Assembly (NCBI GenBank): GCA_045642705.1
Contig: JAZUJK010000015.1
Location: forward strand, 1 to 49,330
Source: UBA1227 sp045642705
GTDB taxonomy: Bacteria; Bacillota; Clostridia; Oscillospirales; Acutalibacteraceae
Direction of reading: 5' to 3'
Length of the DNA: 49,330 nucleotides
Shown here: one piece after another, positions 15,831-24,061 of the stretch
Numbering within the stretch: position 1 is the first letter of the stretch
Layout: each line of letters begins with the position of its first letter
Position numbers and translations under genes: made by a program
Notes under the pieces: model-generated
Told to the model about the DNA's origin: nothing
Database searches by the model: none
Seen by the model: only the letters and a program-made list of their open reading frames with translations

Positions 15831-16130
15831 ATGAAAACAATAATTCTTACAGGTCGTTTGACCGCCGATCCAGAAGTCCGTGAAATAGCAGATAAGAAAA
15901 CTAAGGTTGCGAATTTTACTCTCGCAAATAGTGACAGAGATAAGGAAAATGCCGAGTACTTTGATGTCGCATGCTGGGATAAAAATGCAGACTTCGTTGA
16001 GGGGTATGTAAAGAAGGGCAATAAGGTCCTCGTACAGGGAACTTTCTCCAACGAAACTTATAAGGACAAGGATGGCAATACACGCCATCACTTTAGAATT
16101 ACTGCAAACACAATCGAGTTTGCCAACTAA
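15831..16130 (+). CDS. ssb: Short single-stranded DNA-binding protein without acidic tail
   Basis: A 99-residue SSB consisting only of the OB-fold: MKTIILTGRLTADPEV at the start, FDVACWDKNADFV in the middle, KKGNKVLVQGTF towards the end. It stops right after the last strand. The flexible linker and acidic DDxxPF-type tip that normally recruit repair and replication proteins are absent. It is therefore probably a secondary SSB, with the replicative one elsewhere. GGAGG precedes the ATG. It lies between the htpG terminator and the structured element before the surface protein. Confidence 0.88.
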   Translation: MKTIILTGRLTADPEVREIADKKTKVANFTLANSDRDKENAEYFDVACWDKNADFVEGYVKKGNKVLVQGTFSNETYKDKDGNTRHHFRITANTIEFAN

Positions 16131-16138
16131 GTTTTTTA

Positions 16139-16242
16139 GGTGGCTTCTAAAGTTCTGTGACCCCAACACAGATTGCAAATCCTATAAAGTTAACGATAGC
16201 CAATCAAATCACGCGATGCAATTAACACTTTTAGAAGCCACC
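16139..16242. other. Structured intergenic element, predicted three-way junction or MITE-like repeat
   Basis: GGTGGCTTCTAAA (16139-16151) pairs perfectly with TTTAGAAGCCACC (16230-16242) and extends two more pairs past one bulged T. Inside are TCTGTG/CACAGA (16154-16159 with 16167-16172, loop ACCCCAA) and TTGCA/TGCAA (16173-16177 with 16217-16221). Together they form a junction of three helices. It lies between ssb and the surface protein gene, whose ribosome binding site begins 10 bases later. It fits no riboswitch I know. The terminal inverted repeats would also fit a miniature transposable element. Confidence 0.6.
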
Positions 16243-16267
16243 CAAAATTTATGGAGGACAATTGTAT

Positions 16268-18475
16268 ATGAATAATATAAAACGCCGTTTGGCGTTATTT
16301 TTAACTGTTTCAATACTAATGACAACAACCATAATAAGTGCATTCGCAGGCAAGGATAAAGCGGATCTGTCCACCAGTGAGAAAGTTGTAATTAGTTTTG
16401 CTAATTTCTGTAACCCAGGTGCTTCAACGTATCAATCTGAACCATCAGACCCTACCTATCATCGAGTTTCACCGACCAGCGGTAAAGTTGTTCGCTCCAA
16501 GATGAGATTTGTAACATCTGATGATTCATCAGTAGGCTCACCAAGGCATGATAAGAATGGAAAAATCATGTGGGTATACTGCGTAGATTTTGGAACGGAA
16601 GCGGTATCTTATAATACCCGCACGATATCAAATGTATCATCAACTAAGGATGCTGCTTGGACATCACTTTCAGCGGAGCAAAAGAGAGGAATTCAGCTTG
16701 CGCTTCTATATGGTTTTCCTTGTTCCAATAATGGTGGCTCGGCTGCCGACTCGTATATGGCAACGCAGGCGCTTATCTGGGAGTTCCAAACAGGTGTCCG
16801 CGAATCGACCAAGACTAACAAGCGCAAGACTGTAAAGTATTCTTTTGTTGATGGCGGAAAGAAGTATACAGTGGATGTTGCTTCAAACTATTTTTATAAC
16901 ATTTTGACAATTTCAGATGGTGGCAAGAAGGCATATGATACTTTGGTTGAAAAAATCTATGCACATGACGTTATGCCTGATTTTGGTCTGTCCAAGACAA
17001 CTATTGAACTGCCATATGATGCATCAAGTAAGAAGTATACGATAACGCTTACTGATAAGAATAAGGTGTTATCCAAGTTTGACATAACACCAGGTTCTGG
17101 AGTTACGGCCACTGTATCGGGTAACAATTTAACACTCACAGCGACCAAGAAAGTTTCAAATGTCAATTTGACTTTTAGCAAGAAGGATCAAAAGACTGTA
17201 TATCCGGCACAACTTATTTTTACATCTACAAGTGCAGGCCAAACAACAATTATGGGTCAGAGTCAAGTTGATGCGAGCACAGTATATAAGGTGAATTCAA
17301 TAATCGGATCACTTCAGATAACCAAGGTTGATGATAAAACAGACAAGCCATTACCTGGTGCTAAAATCAGTCTGTTTGATAGTCAAAATAATCTTGTAAA
17401 TACGGTTGTGACAGATGCAAATGGTGTTGCTACATTTACCGACTTGCCAGCGGGAGATTATGTCGCTATGGAGAGCGAGGCTCCAGGGGGATATAAATTG
17501 TCTGATGAGAAATTCTCATTCAAGATTGAGACAAACGGTCAGACAATCAAACACACATTGAAAAATGGACTCGTATATCGCAAGATTGGTGTCTATAAAA
17601 TTGGTGAGATGCTGACTGGATTCTCTGACGAGACAATTTCAGGATATCCTTGTAAACGCCCTGTCTATGAGGAAAAATATCTATCAGATTGTGTTGTAAA
17701 TATCTATTCCGCAAGTGATATTGTGACGGCGGATGGTACAACAAGATATAAGGCTGACGAACTTGTGGATACAATCACAACATCGAAAGAGGGACCCGTA
17801 TATAGCAAGGACTTGCCAGAGGGTGATTATTATCTAGTGGAGAATGAGGCACCAAATGGTTATCGACTTGCAGAGGACAATCAGCCTATCAATTTGTTCG
17901 GAGAGAACAAATTAGTGAGTTTCCAAGATGAGCGTATAAAATGTGAAGTAAAGTTTAAAAAATCAATGAATAATACGACTGGCGAGGCCATGTCGAATTA
18001 TTATAATCTTGTATCTTTCGGCGTGTTCTCGGGAGAGGAAATTAATGATTTGCCAGCTGATACATTGCTCGATGTTATAGTGCCTGATGAAAATGGCGAT
18101 TGCCAAATGACGGTTGATTTGCCATTTGGACACAAGTATTACGTTAAGGAACTCGGAACGGCTGATGGATTTAAGCTCGACACGAATATTTACGACTTCA
18201 ATTTTGATGATGTCGGTGAGAATACAGAAATATTCCATGCCACTATCGGAAATATGGATGTTGTGATAAATGAGATGATTCCAGTCGAAACCGAGCGAAA
18301 AGTAATGGGCGAATCTGAAAATACAACTGTTGATATTGAACGCTCAACAGAGGTGCTTGCAGAGACCGACAGAGTGGGCGATGAAGCTGTTTCAATCCTT
18401 GTCGTTGGAGCACTCTTCATCGGCTCTATGACTGCATCTGTCGCACATAAGAAAAAATTGACAAGCACAAGATGA
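16268..18475 (+). CDS. Secreted thioester-domain / SpaA-type surface protein
   Basis: A 735-residue cell-surface protein. A signal peptide (about 1-28) is followed by a thioester domain: Cys105 in WVYCVDFG and Gln167 in ATQALIW should form the internal Cys-Gln thioester that lets such adhesins bind host targets covalently. SpaA/prealbumin-like domains start near 346 (SLQITKVDD, closing with YVAMESEAPGGY), near 435 (closing with YYLVENEAPNGY) and near 560. A C-terminal membrane helix and HKKK tail (about 705-735) follow. No LPXTG motif precedes the helix; the nearest is LAETD. The ATG at 16268 has GGAGG at 10 nt; a TTG at 16262 is only 4 nt away. No sortase gene is nearby. Confidence 0.9.
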   Translation: MNNIKRRLALFLTVSILMTTTIISAFAGKDKADLSTSEKVVISFANFCNPGASTYQSEPSDPTYHRVSPTSGKVVRSKMRFVTSDDSSVGSPRHDKNGKIMWVYCVDFGTEAVSYNTRTISNVSSTKDAAWTSLSAEQKRGIQLALLYGFPCSNNGGSAADSYMATQALIWEFQTGVRESTKTNKRKTVKYSFVDGGKKYTVDVASNYFYNILTISDGGKKAYDTLVEKIYAHDVMPDFGLSKTTIELPYDASSKKYTITLTDKNKVLSKFDITPGSGVTATVSGNNLTLTATKKVSNVNLTFSKKDQKTVYPAQLIFTSTSAGQTTIMGQSQVDASTVYKVNSIIGSLQITKVDDKTDKPLPGAKISLFDSQNNLVNTVVTDANGVATFTDLPAGDYVAMESEAPGGYKLSDEKFSFKIETNGQTIKHTLKNGLVYRKIGVYKIGEMLTGFSDETISGYPCKRPVYEEKYLSDCVVNIYSASDIVTADGTTRYKADELVDTITTSKEGPVYSKDLPEGDYYLVENEAPNGYRLAEDNQPINLFGENKLVSFQDERIKCEVKFKKSMNNTTGEAMSNYYNLVSFGVFSGEEINDLPADTLLDVIVPDENGDCQMTVDLPFGHKYYVKELGTADGFKLDTNIYDFNFDDVGENTEIFHATIGNMDVVINEMIPVETERKVMGESENTTVDIERSTEVLAETDRVGDEAVSILVVGALFIGSMTASVAHKKKLTSTR

Positions 18476-18530
18476 AGTTTTATAATTTCTCTGTTAATTA
18501 TTTAATTATTATAAGTAACGGGGAAGAATC

Positions 18531-20315
18531 ATGAAAATTATTTACAATGACGGTACAGTTGCAGAGTGTCCTGAGGAGGAGAAAACTCACGTCCTAAGAC
18601 ACAGTGCAGCGCACATTATGGCTCAGGCAATTAAACGTCTCTGGCCTCAAGCTGATTTTGCTTATGGTCCAGCAACAGAGAAGGGCTTCTATTATGATGT
18701 AGACCTCGGTGAGACCAAGCTCTCTGATGAGGATTTACAGAAGATAGAAGATGAAATGAGAAAGATTACTAAGGAGAATTTGCCTTTTAAGACATATGAA
18801 CTCCCTCGCCCAGAAGCTATCAAGCATATGGAGGAGAGACAGGAGTCTTATAAGGTGGAGCACATTGGTGATCTTCCAGAAGATGCACGCATCACTTTCT
18901 TCTCACAGGGAGATTATGTTGATATGTGCGTTGGTCCTCATATCACTTATACCAAGGCCCTCAAGGCTTTCAAAATAACTGGTCAGTCTGGCGCTTATTG
19001 GAAGGCTGACAGCAATAATAAGATGCTTACCCGTGTATATGGTACCGCTTTCGCTACTCAGGAAGAACTTGATGCATATCTAAAGGAACTTGCAGAGGCT
19101 GAGCAGCGTGACCACAGAAAGATTGGTAAAGAGATGGGTCTCTTTATGACAGACAATCTTGTTGGCCGTGGACTTCCAATGTTCCTCAATAAGGGATATA
19201 CAGTATGGCAGGAACTTGAGAATTATATCAAGGCTAAGGAGCGTTTCCTTGGTTATCAGCATGTTATGACACCTTGTGTTGGTTCTGTTGAACTTTATAA
19301 GACATCAGGCCACTGGGATCATTATAAGGACAATATGTTCCCAGCTATGGAAGTAGAGGGCGAATCATTTGTTCTTCGTCCAATGAACTGCCCTCACCAT
19401 ATGATGATTTATGCTAACAAGCCACATTCATATCGTGATCTTCCTCTTCGTATAGGCGAGATTGCTCATGATTTCCGCTTTGAAGCATCAGGAACACTTA
19501 AGGGAATTGAGCGTGGACGTCACTTCTGCCAGAATGATGCTCACCTCTTTGTAACACCAGAGCAGATTAAGGATGAAGTATCAGCAGTTGTTGATCTTAT
19601 CTTTGATGTATATAAAGATTTCGGTATCACAGATTATCGCTGTGTATTGTCACTTCGTGACCCTGCTGATACTAAGAAGTATCATCCAGATGATGAGATG
19701 TGGAACAAGGCAGAAGATGCTCTCCGTCAAGTACTCTATGATCTCGGTATTGAGTTTACAGAGGAAATCGGTGAGGCTGCATTCTATGGTCCTAAGCTCG
19801 ATGTAAATGTTAAGCCAGCAGTAGGTGCCGAGTATACACTTTCAACATGTCAGCTTGATTTCTGCTTGCCAGCAAAATTTGATCTTAAATATGTTGATGC
19901 AGATGGCACAGAGAAGACACCAGTTGTACTTCACCGTGCAATTCTCGGATCACTTGATAGATTTATGGCTTATCTCATTGAGGAGACCAAGGGACGTTTC
20001 CCAGTATGGCTTGCACCTGTTCAGGTAAAGGTTATTCCTGTATCAGAGAAGACTATCGAATATTCAACAGAAGTTTATACAAAGCTTCGTGATATGGGTA
20101 TCCGTGTTGAACTCGATGATAGAAATGAAAAGGTTGGCTATAAGATCCGTGAGGCACAGCAGCTCGACCGTGCTCCTTATATGCTTGTTCTTGGACCACA
20201 GGAGAGCGAAGCAGGACTCGTTGCTGTTCGTAATCGCGATGGTGAGACAACACCTATGAGCTTTGATGATTTCGCTGCTAAAATTACTGAGGAAATCAAG
20301 ACTAAGGCTAAATAA
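18531..20315 (+). CDS. thrS: Threonyl-tRNA synthetase lacking the TGS domain
   Basis: Charges tRNA-Thr. At 594 residues it is about 45 shorter than the common form: after a first strand (MKIIYNDGTVAE) it goes almost directly into the editing domain (VLRHSAAHIMAQ), so the N-terminal TGS domain is missing. The editing site cysteine region (DMCVGPH), class II catalytic core (LRPMNCPHHMMIY, FRFEASGTLKGIERGR) and C-terminal anticodon-binding domain are complete. The 55-nt gap upstream is too short for a T-box leader. A terminator follows. Confidence 0.97.
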   Translation: MKIIYNDGTVAECPEEEKTHVLRHSAAHIMAQAIKRLWPQADFAYGPATEKGFYYDVDLGETKLSDEDLQKIEDEMRKITKENLPFKTYELPRPEAIKHMEERQESYKVEHIGDLPEDARITFFSQGDYVDMCVGPHITYTKALKAFKITGQSGAYWKADSNNKMLTRVYGTAFATQEELDAYLKELAEAEQRDHRKIGKEMGLFMTDNLVGRGLPMFLNKGYTVWQELENYIKAKERFLGYQHVMTPCVGSVELYKTSGHWDHYKDNMFPAMEVEGESFVLRPMNCPHHMMIYANKPHSYRDLPLRIGEIAHDFRFEASGTLKGIERGRHFCQNDAHLFVTPEQIKDEVSAVVDLIFDVYKDFGITDYRCVLSLRDPADTKKYHPDDEMWNKAEDALRQVLYDLGIEFTEEIGEAAFYGPKLDVNVKPAVGAEYTLSTCQLDFCLPAKFDLKYVDADGTEKTPVVLHRAILGSLDRFMAYLIEETKGRFPVWLAPVQVKVIPVSEKTIEYSTEVYTKLRDMGIRVELDDRNEKVGYKIREAQQLDRAPYMLVLGPQESEAGLVAVRNRDGETTPMSFDDFAAKITEEIKTKAK

Positions 20316-20336
20316 TTAAAATTGTATTAAATGATT

Positions 20337-20368
20337 AAAAGGGGTTCCGTAAAATGGAACCCCTTTTC
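20337..20368 (+). terminator. Intrinsic terminator after thrS
   Basis: A perfect 12-bp stem AAAAGGGGTTCC/GGAACCCCTTTT (20337-20348 with 20356-20367) with a 7-nt loop. Confidence 0.93.
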
Positions 20369-20377
20369 TTATATATG

Positions 20378-20416
20378 TTGACATTGTGATTTAATAATGA
20401 TATCATTATGATATCA
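20378..20416 (+). promoter_or_regulatory. Promoter with two palindromic operator sites for the SPFH operon
   Basis: TTGACA at 20378-20383 and TATCAT at 20401-20406 are 17 bp apart. The octamer TGATATCA occurs at 20398-20405 and again at 20409-20416, 11 bp apart, so both copies face the same side of the helix. A 16-bp perfect palindrome (20394-20409) covers the -10. This looks like an operator; the ribbon-helix-helix protein of the same operon is a candidate ligand. Confidence 0.7.
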
Positions 20417-20436
20417 AACAAAGGAGGTCTTTCTAA

Positions 20437-21456
20437 ATGGAAGAAAAGATTTATACAACTAAAAAGAATGGTATGCTCGCACTCGTTCTTATTATCGCAG
20501 GCTACTTGGTAGCAGCATTATTATCAGTAGCAGGACCTATTCTCACAGGAGGATTTGGTTGGTTCTTATCAGCAATTGCAATCGTTTATATGGCACTTGG
20601 CTGGATTCTTTTCTTGGGCCTCAAGGTATTAAAGCCTCAGGAGGCACTTGTTCTCACACTCTTTGGTAAGTATAAGGGAACAATTAAAGAGGATGGCTTC
20701 TATTTTGTAAATCCATTCTGTGGATCATTTAATCCAGCAGCAACTACTAAACTCAATCAGAGTGGTGATGTTGATACAAGCGCTGCTACAATTATCACAG
20801 CTGCAGCAACAGGAACAACTCCTGCTGCATATGAAAAATCATCTAAGAAGATTTCTCTCAAGATTATGACTCTCAATAACAGCCGTCAGAAGATCAATGA
20901 TTGCCTCGGCAATCCTGTTGAGATTGGTATTGCTGTTATGTGGAGAGTAACAGATACAGCAAAGGCTGTATTTAATGTTGATAACTATAAAGAATATCTA
21001 TCACTTCAGTGTGATTCGGCACTCCGTAATGTAGTTCGTATCTATCCTTATGATGTAGCACCTGGTGTTGATACAACAGGTGATGGCGTTGCTGATGAAG
21101 GTTCACTTCGTGGCTCATCTGATGTCGTTGCTAATCGTATCAAGGAAGAGATTCAGACAAAAGTTGCAGATGCAGGTATTGAAATTGTCGAAGCACGTAT
21201 CACACATCTCGCTTATGCTCCAGAAATCGCATCTGTAATGCTTCAGCGTCAGCAGGCATCTGCAATTATTGATGCACGTAAGATGATCGTTGATGGTGCT
21301 GTAGGTATGGTAGAAATGGCTCTTGATCGTCTTGAGTCAGGTAATACAGTAAAACTTGATGAAGAACGCAAGGCCGCAATGGTATCTAATCTTCTTGTTG
21401 TTCTCTGTGGTAACAAGGATGCTCAGCCAATTGTAAATTCTGGAAGCCTTTATTAA
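20437..21456 (+). CDS. SPFH/band-7 domain membrane protein
   Basis: A 339-residue protein with two N-terminal membrane helices (about 12-35 and 40-65) followed by an SPFH domain (about 70-290: KPQEALVLTLFGKYKGTIKEDGFYFVNPF, given here by its start and end at 70-98). A C-terminal helical part follows. SPFH proteins assemble into membrane scaffolds that organise lipid domains or guard proteases. An insert rich in Thr/Ala (about 105-128) follows the first strands. It heads an operon with the RHH protein and an ABC exporter, and has AAAGGAGG before the ATG. Confidence 0.88.
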   Translation: MEEKIYTTKKNGMLALVLIIAGYLVAALLSVAGPILTGGFGWFLSAIAIVYMALGWILFLGLKVLKPQEALVLTLFGKYKGTIKEDGFYFVNPFCGSFNPAATTKLNQSGDVDTSAATIITAAATGTTPAAYEKSSKKISLKIMTLNNSRQKINDCLGNPVEIGIAVMWRVTDTAKAVFNVDNYKEYLSLQCDSALRNVVRIYPYDVAPGVDTTGDGVADEGSLRGSSDVVANRIKEEIQTKVADAGIEIVEARITHLAYAPEIASVMLQRQQASAIIDARKMIVDGAVGMVEMALDRLESGNTVKLDEERKAAMVSNLLVVLCGNKDAQPIVNSGSLY

Positions 21457-21468
21457 TTGAGGTGCATC

Positions 21469-21672
21469 ATGGCAGAAGATAAGAAACAAGTGCCACTTAG
21501 GCTATCCCCAAAATTGTATAATGCCTTGGCAGCTTGGGCTGAAGATGATTTTAGATCTGTCAATGGACAGATAGAATACCTTCTAAATGAATGCGTAAAG
21601 CAGCGTAAGAAGGATGGAAAATATGTGGGCGAAGATATAGACGCGCCACTAATACTCGATATTGGAGATTAA
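21469..21672 (+). CDS. Ribbon-helix-helix (Arc/CopG-like) DNA-binding protein
   Basis: A 67-residue protein. The segment KKQVPLRLSPKLYNALAAWA, followed by a helix through GQIEYLLNECVKQ, is the strand-helix-helix pattern of Arc/CopG proteins, which dimerise and bind operator repeats through their paired strands. GAGG lies 6 nt before the ATG at 21469; a TTG at 21457 coincides with that site and is rejected. It is 12 nt after the SPFH gene and 2 nt before the ABC ATPase gene. It is not paired with a recognisable toxin. Autoregulation at 20394-20416 is an inference. Confidence 0.85.
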   Translation: MAEDKKQVPLRLSPKLYNALAAWAEDDFRSVNGQIEYLLNECVKQRKKDGKYVGEDIDAPLILDIGD

Positions 21673-21674
21673 GT

Positions 21675-22400
21675 ATGATTGAGATTAAAAATTTAACCAA
21701 AATATATGGTGATAAAAAAGCTGTAGATGACCTAAGCATCGATATAAATGCGGGCGAAATATTTGGTTTTATTGGTCACAATGGTGCAGGCAAAACAACG
21801 ACTTTAAAGTCTCTTGTTGGAATTTTAAAGTTCGATGAAGGTGAAATTTTGATTGATGATATGTCAATCAAAGAGAAGCCAATTGCTTGCAAGAAGATTT
21901 TTGCTTATATTCCTGATAATCCAGACCTCTATGACTATATGTCAGGTATACAATATCTAAACTTTATAGCAGATGTTTTTGGTGTACCAAAAGAGGTTCG
22001 TGAGGAGCGTATCCATAAATATGCATCCGCATTTGAAATTGAGGGCGATCTCGCTGAGATGATTTCAGCATATTCACATGGTATGAAGCAGAAACTTGCT
22101 ATTATATCTGCCCTCATTCATGAGCCAAAATATATGATTATGGACGAGCCTTTTGTAGGACTTGATCCTAAGGCTGCTCATATTGTAAAAGAATATATGC
22201 GCGATATATGCGATGCTGGCGGCGCAATATTCTTCTCGACACACGTACTTGATGTTGCTGAAAAACTCTGTGACAAGATTGCCATTATCAAGGATGGTAA
22301 ACTTATCAAGTGTGGAACTATGGATGAAGTACGTGGCGATGAGTCACTTGAGGAAGTATTCCTCGAGCTTGTTGATGAGACAGCAGGTGAAAACGTATGA
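21675..22400 (+). CDS. ABC transporter ATP-binding protein
   Basis: A 241-residue ATPase of the exporter type. Walker A is GHNGAGKTTT. The signature reads SHGMKQKL instead of LSGGQ, as is common in this subgroup. Walker B is MIMDEPFVGLD and the switch histidine lies in STHVLD. It overlaps the permease gene by 4 nt (ATGA) and should energise it. The substrate is unknown; similar pairs are involved in efflux or cell-envelope stress. Confidence 0.95.
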   Translation: MIEIKNLTKIYGDKKAVDDLSIDINAGEIFGFIGHNGAGKTTTLKSLVGILKFDEGEILIDDMSIKEKPIACKKIFAYIPDNPDLYDYMSGIQYLNFIADVFGVPKEVREERIHKYASAFEIEGDLAEMISAYSHGMKQKLAIISALIHEPKYMIMDEPFVGLDPKAAHIVKEYMRDICDAGGAIFFSTHVLDVAEKLCDKIAIIKDGKLIKCGTMDEVRGDESLEEVFLELVDETAGENV

Positions 22401-24016
22401 CGAAATTACTTATTAAGAAGCAGCTTCAAGAGATTGCTTACTTCTATATAAGAGACCGCAAGACGGGCAAACGCCAGTCGAAGGGTAAGCAGATTACTTT
22501 CATTTTGCTTTGGGCTGTAGTATTTCTAAGCCTTGGTGCTGCCGGCTTTGGCCTATGCGACCTCTTTGGCTCAGTATTTTTCGAAATAGGCCTTGATTGG
22601 TTCTATTTTGCACTGATGGGTCTTGTTGCTATCTGTGTAGGTATATTTGGTAGTGTGTTTAGTACCTATGCTACTCTATATAAGGCCAAGGATAATGAGG
22701 CGTTATTATCGCTACCACTAGATCCAAAGAAGATCTTAATTGCGAGACTTACAACAACTTATCTCTTGGGTTGTATTTTCTCAGCACTTTTCTATATTCC
22801 GACACTTATTTATTATTACACTCATGTGCCTCAGTCAGTAGCAAGTGTTCTGTGTTCACTATTACAGTTTTTTGTAATTAATATTGCTGCGACTTCACTT
22901 GTTTGTGTAATAGGATATTTCATTGCTATTTTGTCTGCACGCTTTGCTGGCAAGTCATATATCACAGTAATTGTAACAATGGGCTTACTTGCTCTATATT
23001 ACTGGGGATATTTCAAACTTATGGCAAACATCGAGACAATTGCAGGAAATGGCACAATCTTTGCGCAAAAGCTCGAAGGAAAAGCATTGATTTTCCACAA
23101 GTTCGGTGAAGCATTTATTGGTGATATCCCATCATTCCTTATCTGGACACTTATAGTAATTGCTATATTTGCTATTGTATTCTTGGTGCTTTCATCAAAT
23201 TATGTAAAACTCATGACAACCAATAGGGGCACTAAGAAGACAGAATATGTTGCCGAGAAGTCTATTAAGGCAAGAAGCCTTGATAAGGCACTTCTTATGA
23301 AGGAGTGGAAACGCTTTACCAAGAGCGCAGTATATCTGATGAATGCTGGTATTGGTGCAATGGTTTCTCCACTTGTGGCGATTGTAATGGTAATAAAAGC
23401 AGATGCCATAAGAGGATATATTGATAATATGGTATCAGTGATGCCAAATGTTGATATTAGTTGGTATATTCCACTTGTATGCGCTGCGATGATTCTGTTT
23501 ATCGGAAGTATGATAGATGTTTCTACACCATCAATTTCACTTGAGGGACAGAATATCTGGATACTGAAGTCGCTTCCAATTGAGCCTACTGAGATATTGC
23601 GTCAAAAGAGAAGACTGCATCTTGCAATTTCTATACCGGCATTAGTAATAATGGGACTTGCATTTGGTTATGTCTTTAAAATGAGCGTTGAAAACTTGTC
23701 GTTAATCCTTCTCATTGGAATAGCATATTCAATATTTAATGCAAATGCCGGCTTGGCACTCAACCTCCTTATGCCAAATCTCACTTGGAAGGATGAGACG
23801 GTTCCGGTAAAGCAGAGCACGCCAGCTATGATAATCATATTTGGAAGCTATGCTGTTATTATTGGATTAGGCGTTCTATATGTTAAAGTTCTAATCAATG
23901 TTATAGAAACTCCAACTGATTTCATGATATATGTATTTGTATTCTTTATTGTTCTTGCTGGACTCATTCAGAAATGGCTGGATCGAAAAGGCGTAGAACT
24001 TTGGAATGAATTATAG
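22397..24016 (+). CDS. ABC transporter permease (putative exporter)
   Basis: A 539-residue integral membrane protein with about a dozen hydrophobic helices. Two halves are separated by a hydrophilic stretch around 265-300. A cytosolic N-terminal segment is rich in Lys/Arg. The phrase DNEALLSLPLDPKKIL is typical of large ABC-2-like exporter permeases of Bacillota. It is the last gene of the SPFH-RHH-ABC operon and is followed by a strong terminator. I cannot name a substrate. Confidence 0.88.
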   Translation: MTKLLIKKQLQEIAYFYIRDRKTGKRQSKGKQITFILLWAVVFLSLGAAGFGLCDLFGSVFFEIGLDWFYFALMGLVAICVGIFGSVFSTYATLYKAKDNEALLSLPLDPKKILIARLTTTYLLGCIFSALFYIPTLIYYYTHVPQSVASVLCSLLQFFVINIAATSLVCVIGYFIAILSARFAGKSYITVIVTMGLLALYYWGYFKLMANIETIAGNGTIFAQKLEGKALIFHKFGEAFIGDIPSFLIWTLIVIAIFAIVFLVLSSNYVKLMTTNRGTKKTEYVAEKSIKARSLDKALLMKEWKRFTKSAVYLMNAGIGAMVSPLVAIVMVIKADAIRGYIDNMVSVMPNVDISWYIPLVCAAMILFIGSMIDVSTPSISLEGQNIWILKSLPIEPTEILRQKRRLHLAISIPALVIMGLAFGYVFKMSVENLSLILLIGIAYSIFNANAGLALNLLMPNLTWKDETVPVKQSTPAMIIIFGSYAVIIGLGVLYVKVLINVIETPTDFMIYVFVFFIVLAGLIQKWLDRKGVELWNEL

Positions 24017-24025
24017 AAATAAATA

Positions 24026-24061
24026 AAAAAGGAGCTCTTCGTAATCGAAGAGCTCCTTTTT
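24026..24061. terminator. Bidirectional terminator between the permease gene and prmA
   Basis: A perfect 16-bp stem (24026-24041 with 24046-24061) has loop TAAT, A5 on the left and T5 on the right. It serves both converging genes and its last bases overlap the prmA stop. Confidence 0.95.

Noticed and set aside
15657..16178. 173-codon minus-strand reading frame opposite ssb and the htpG terminator
   Set aside because: It runs through a terminator hairpin and lies opposite a clear SSB gene. The protein has no recognisable domain.
16139..16242. Known riboswitch class (c-di-GMP, preQ1, THF, purine, cobalamin)
   Set aside because: None of the conserved core sequences I know is present, so only a structured element is reported.
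18476..18530. T-box leader in front of thrS (and lysS)
   Set aside because: The gap before thrS is 55 nt, and neither gene has the T-box sequence or room for a specifier stem.
21469..21672. Antitoxin of a toxin-antitoxin pair
   Set aside because: The RHH fold would fit, but the adjacent genes are an SPFH protein and an ABC ATPase; no small toxin is encoded nearby.
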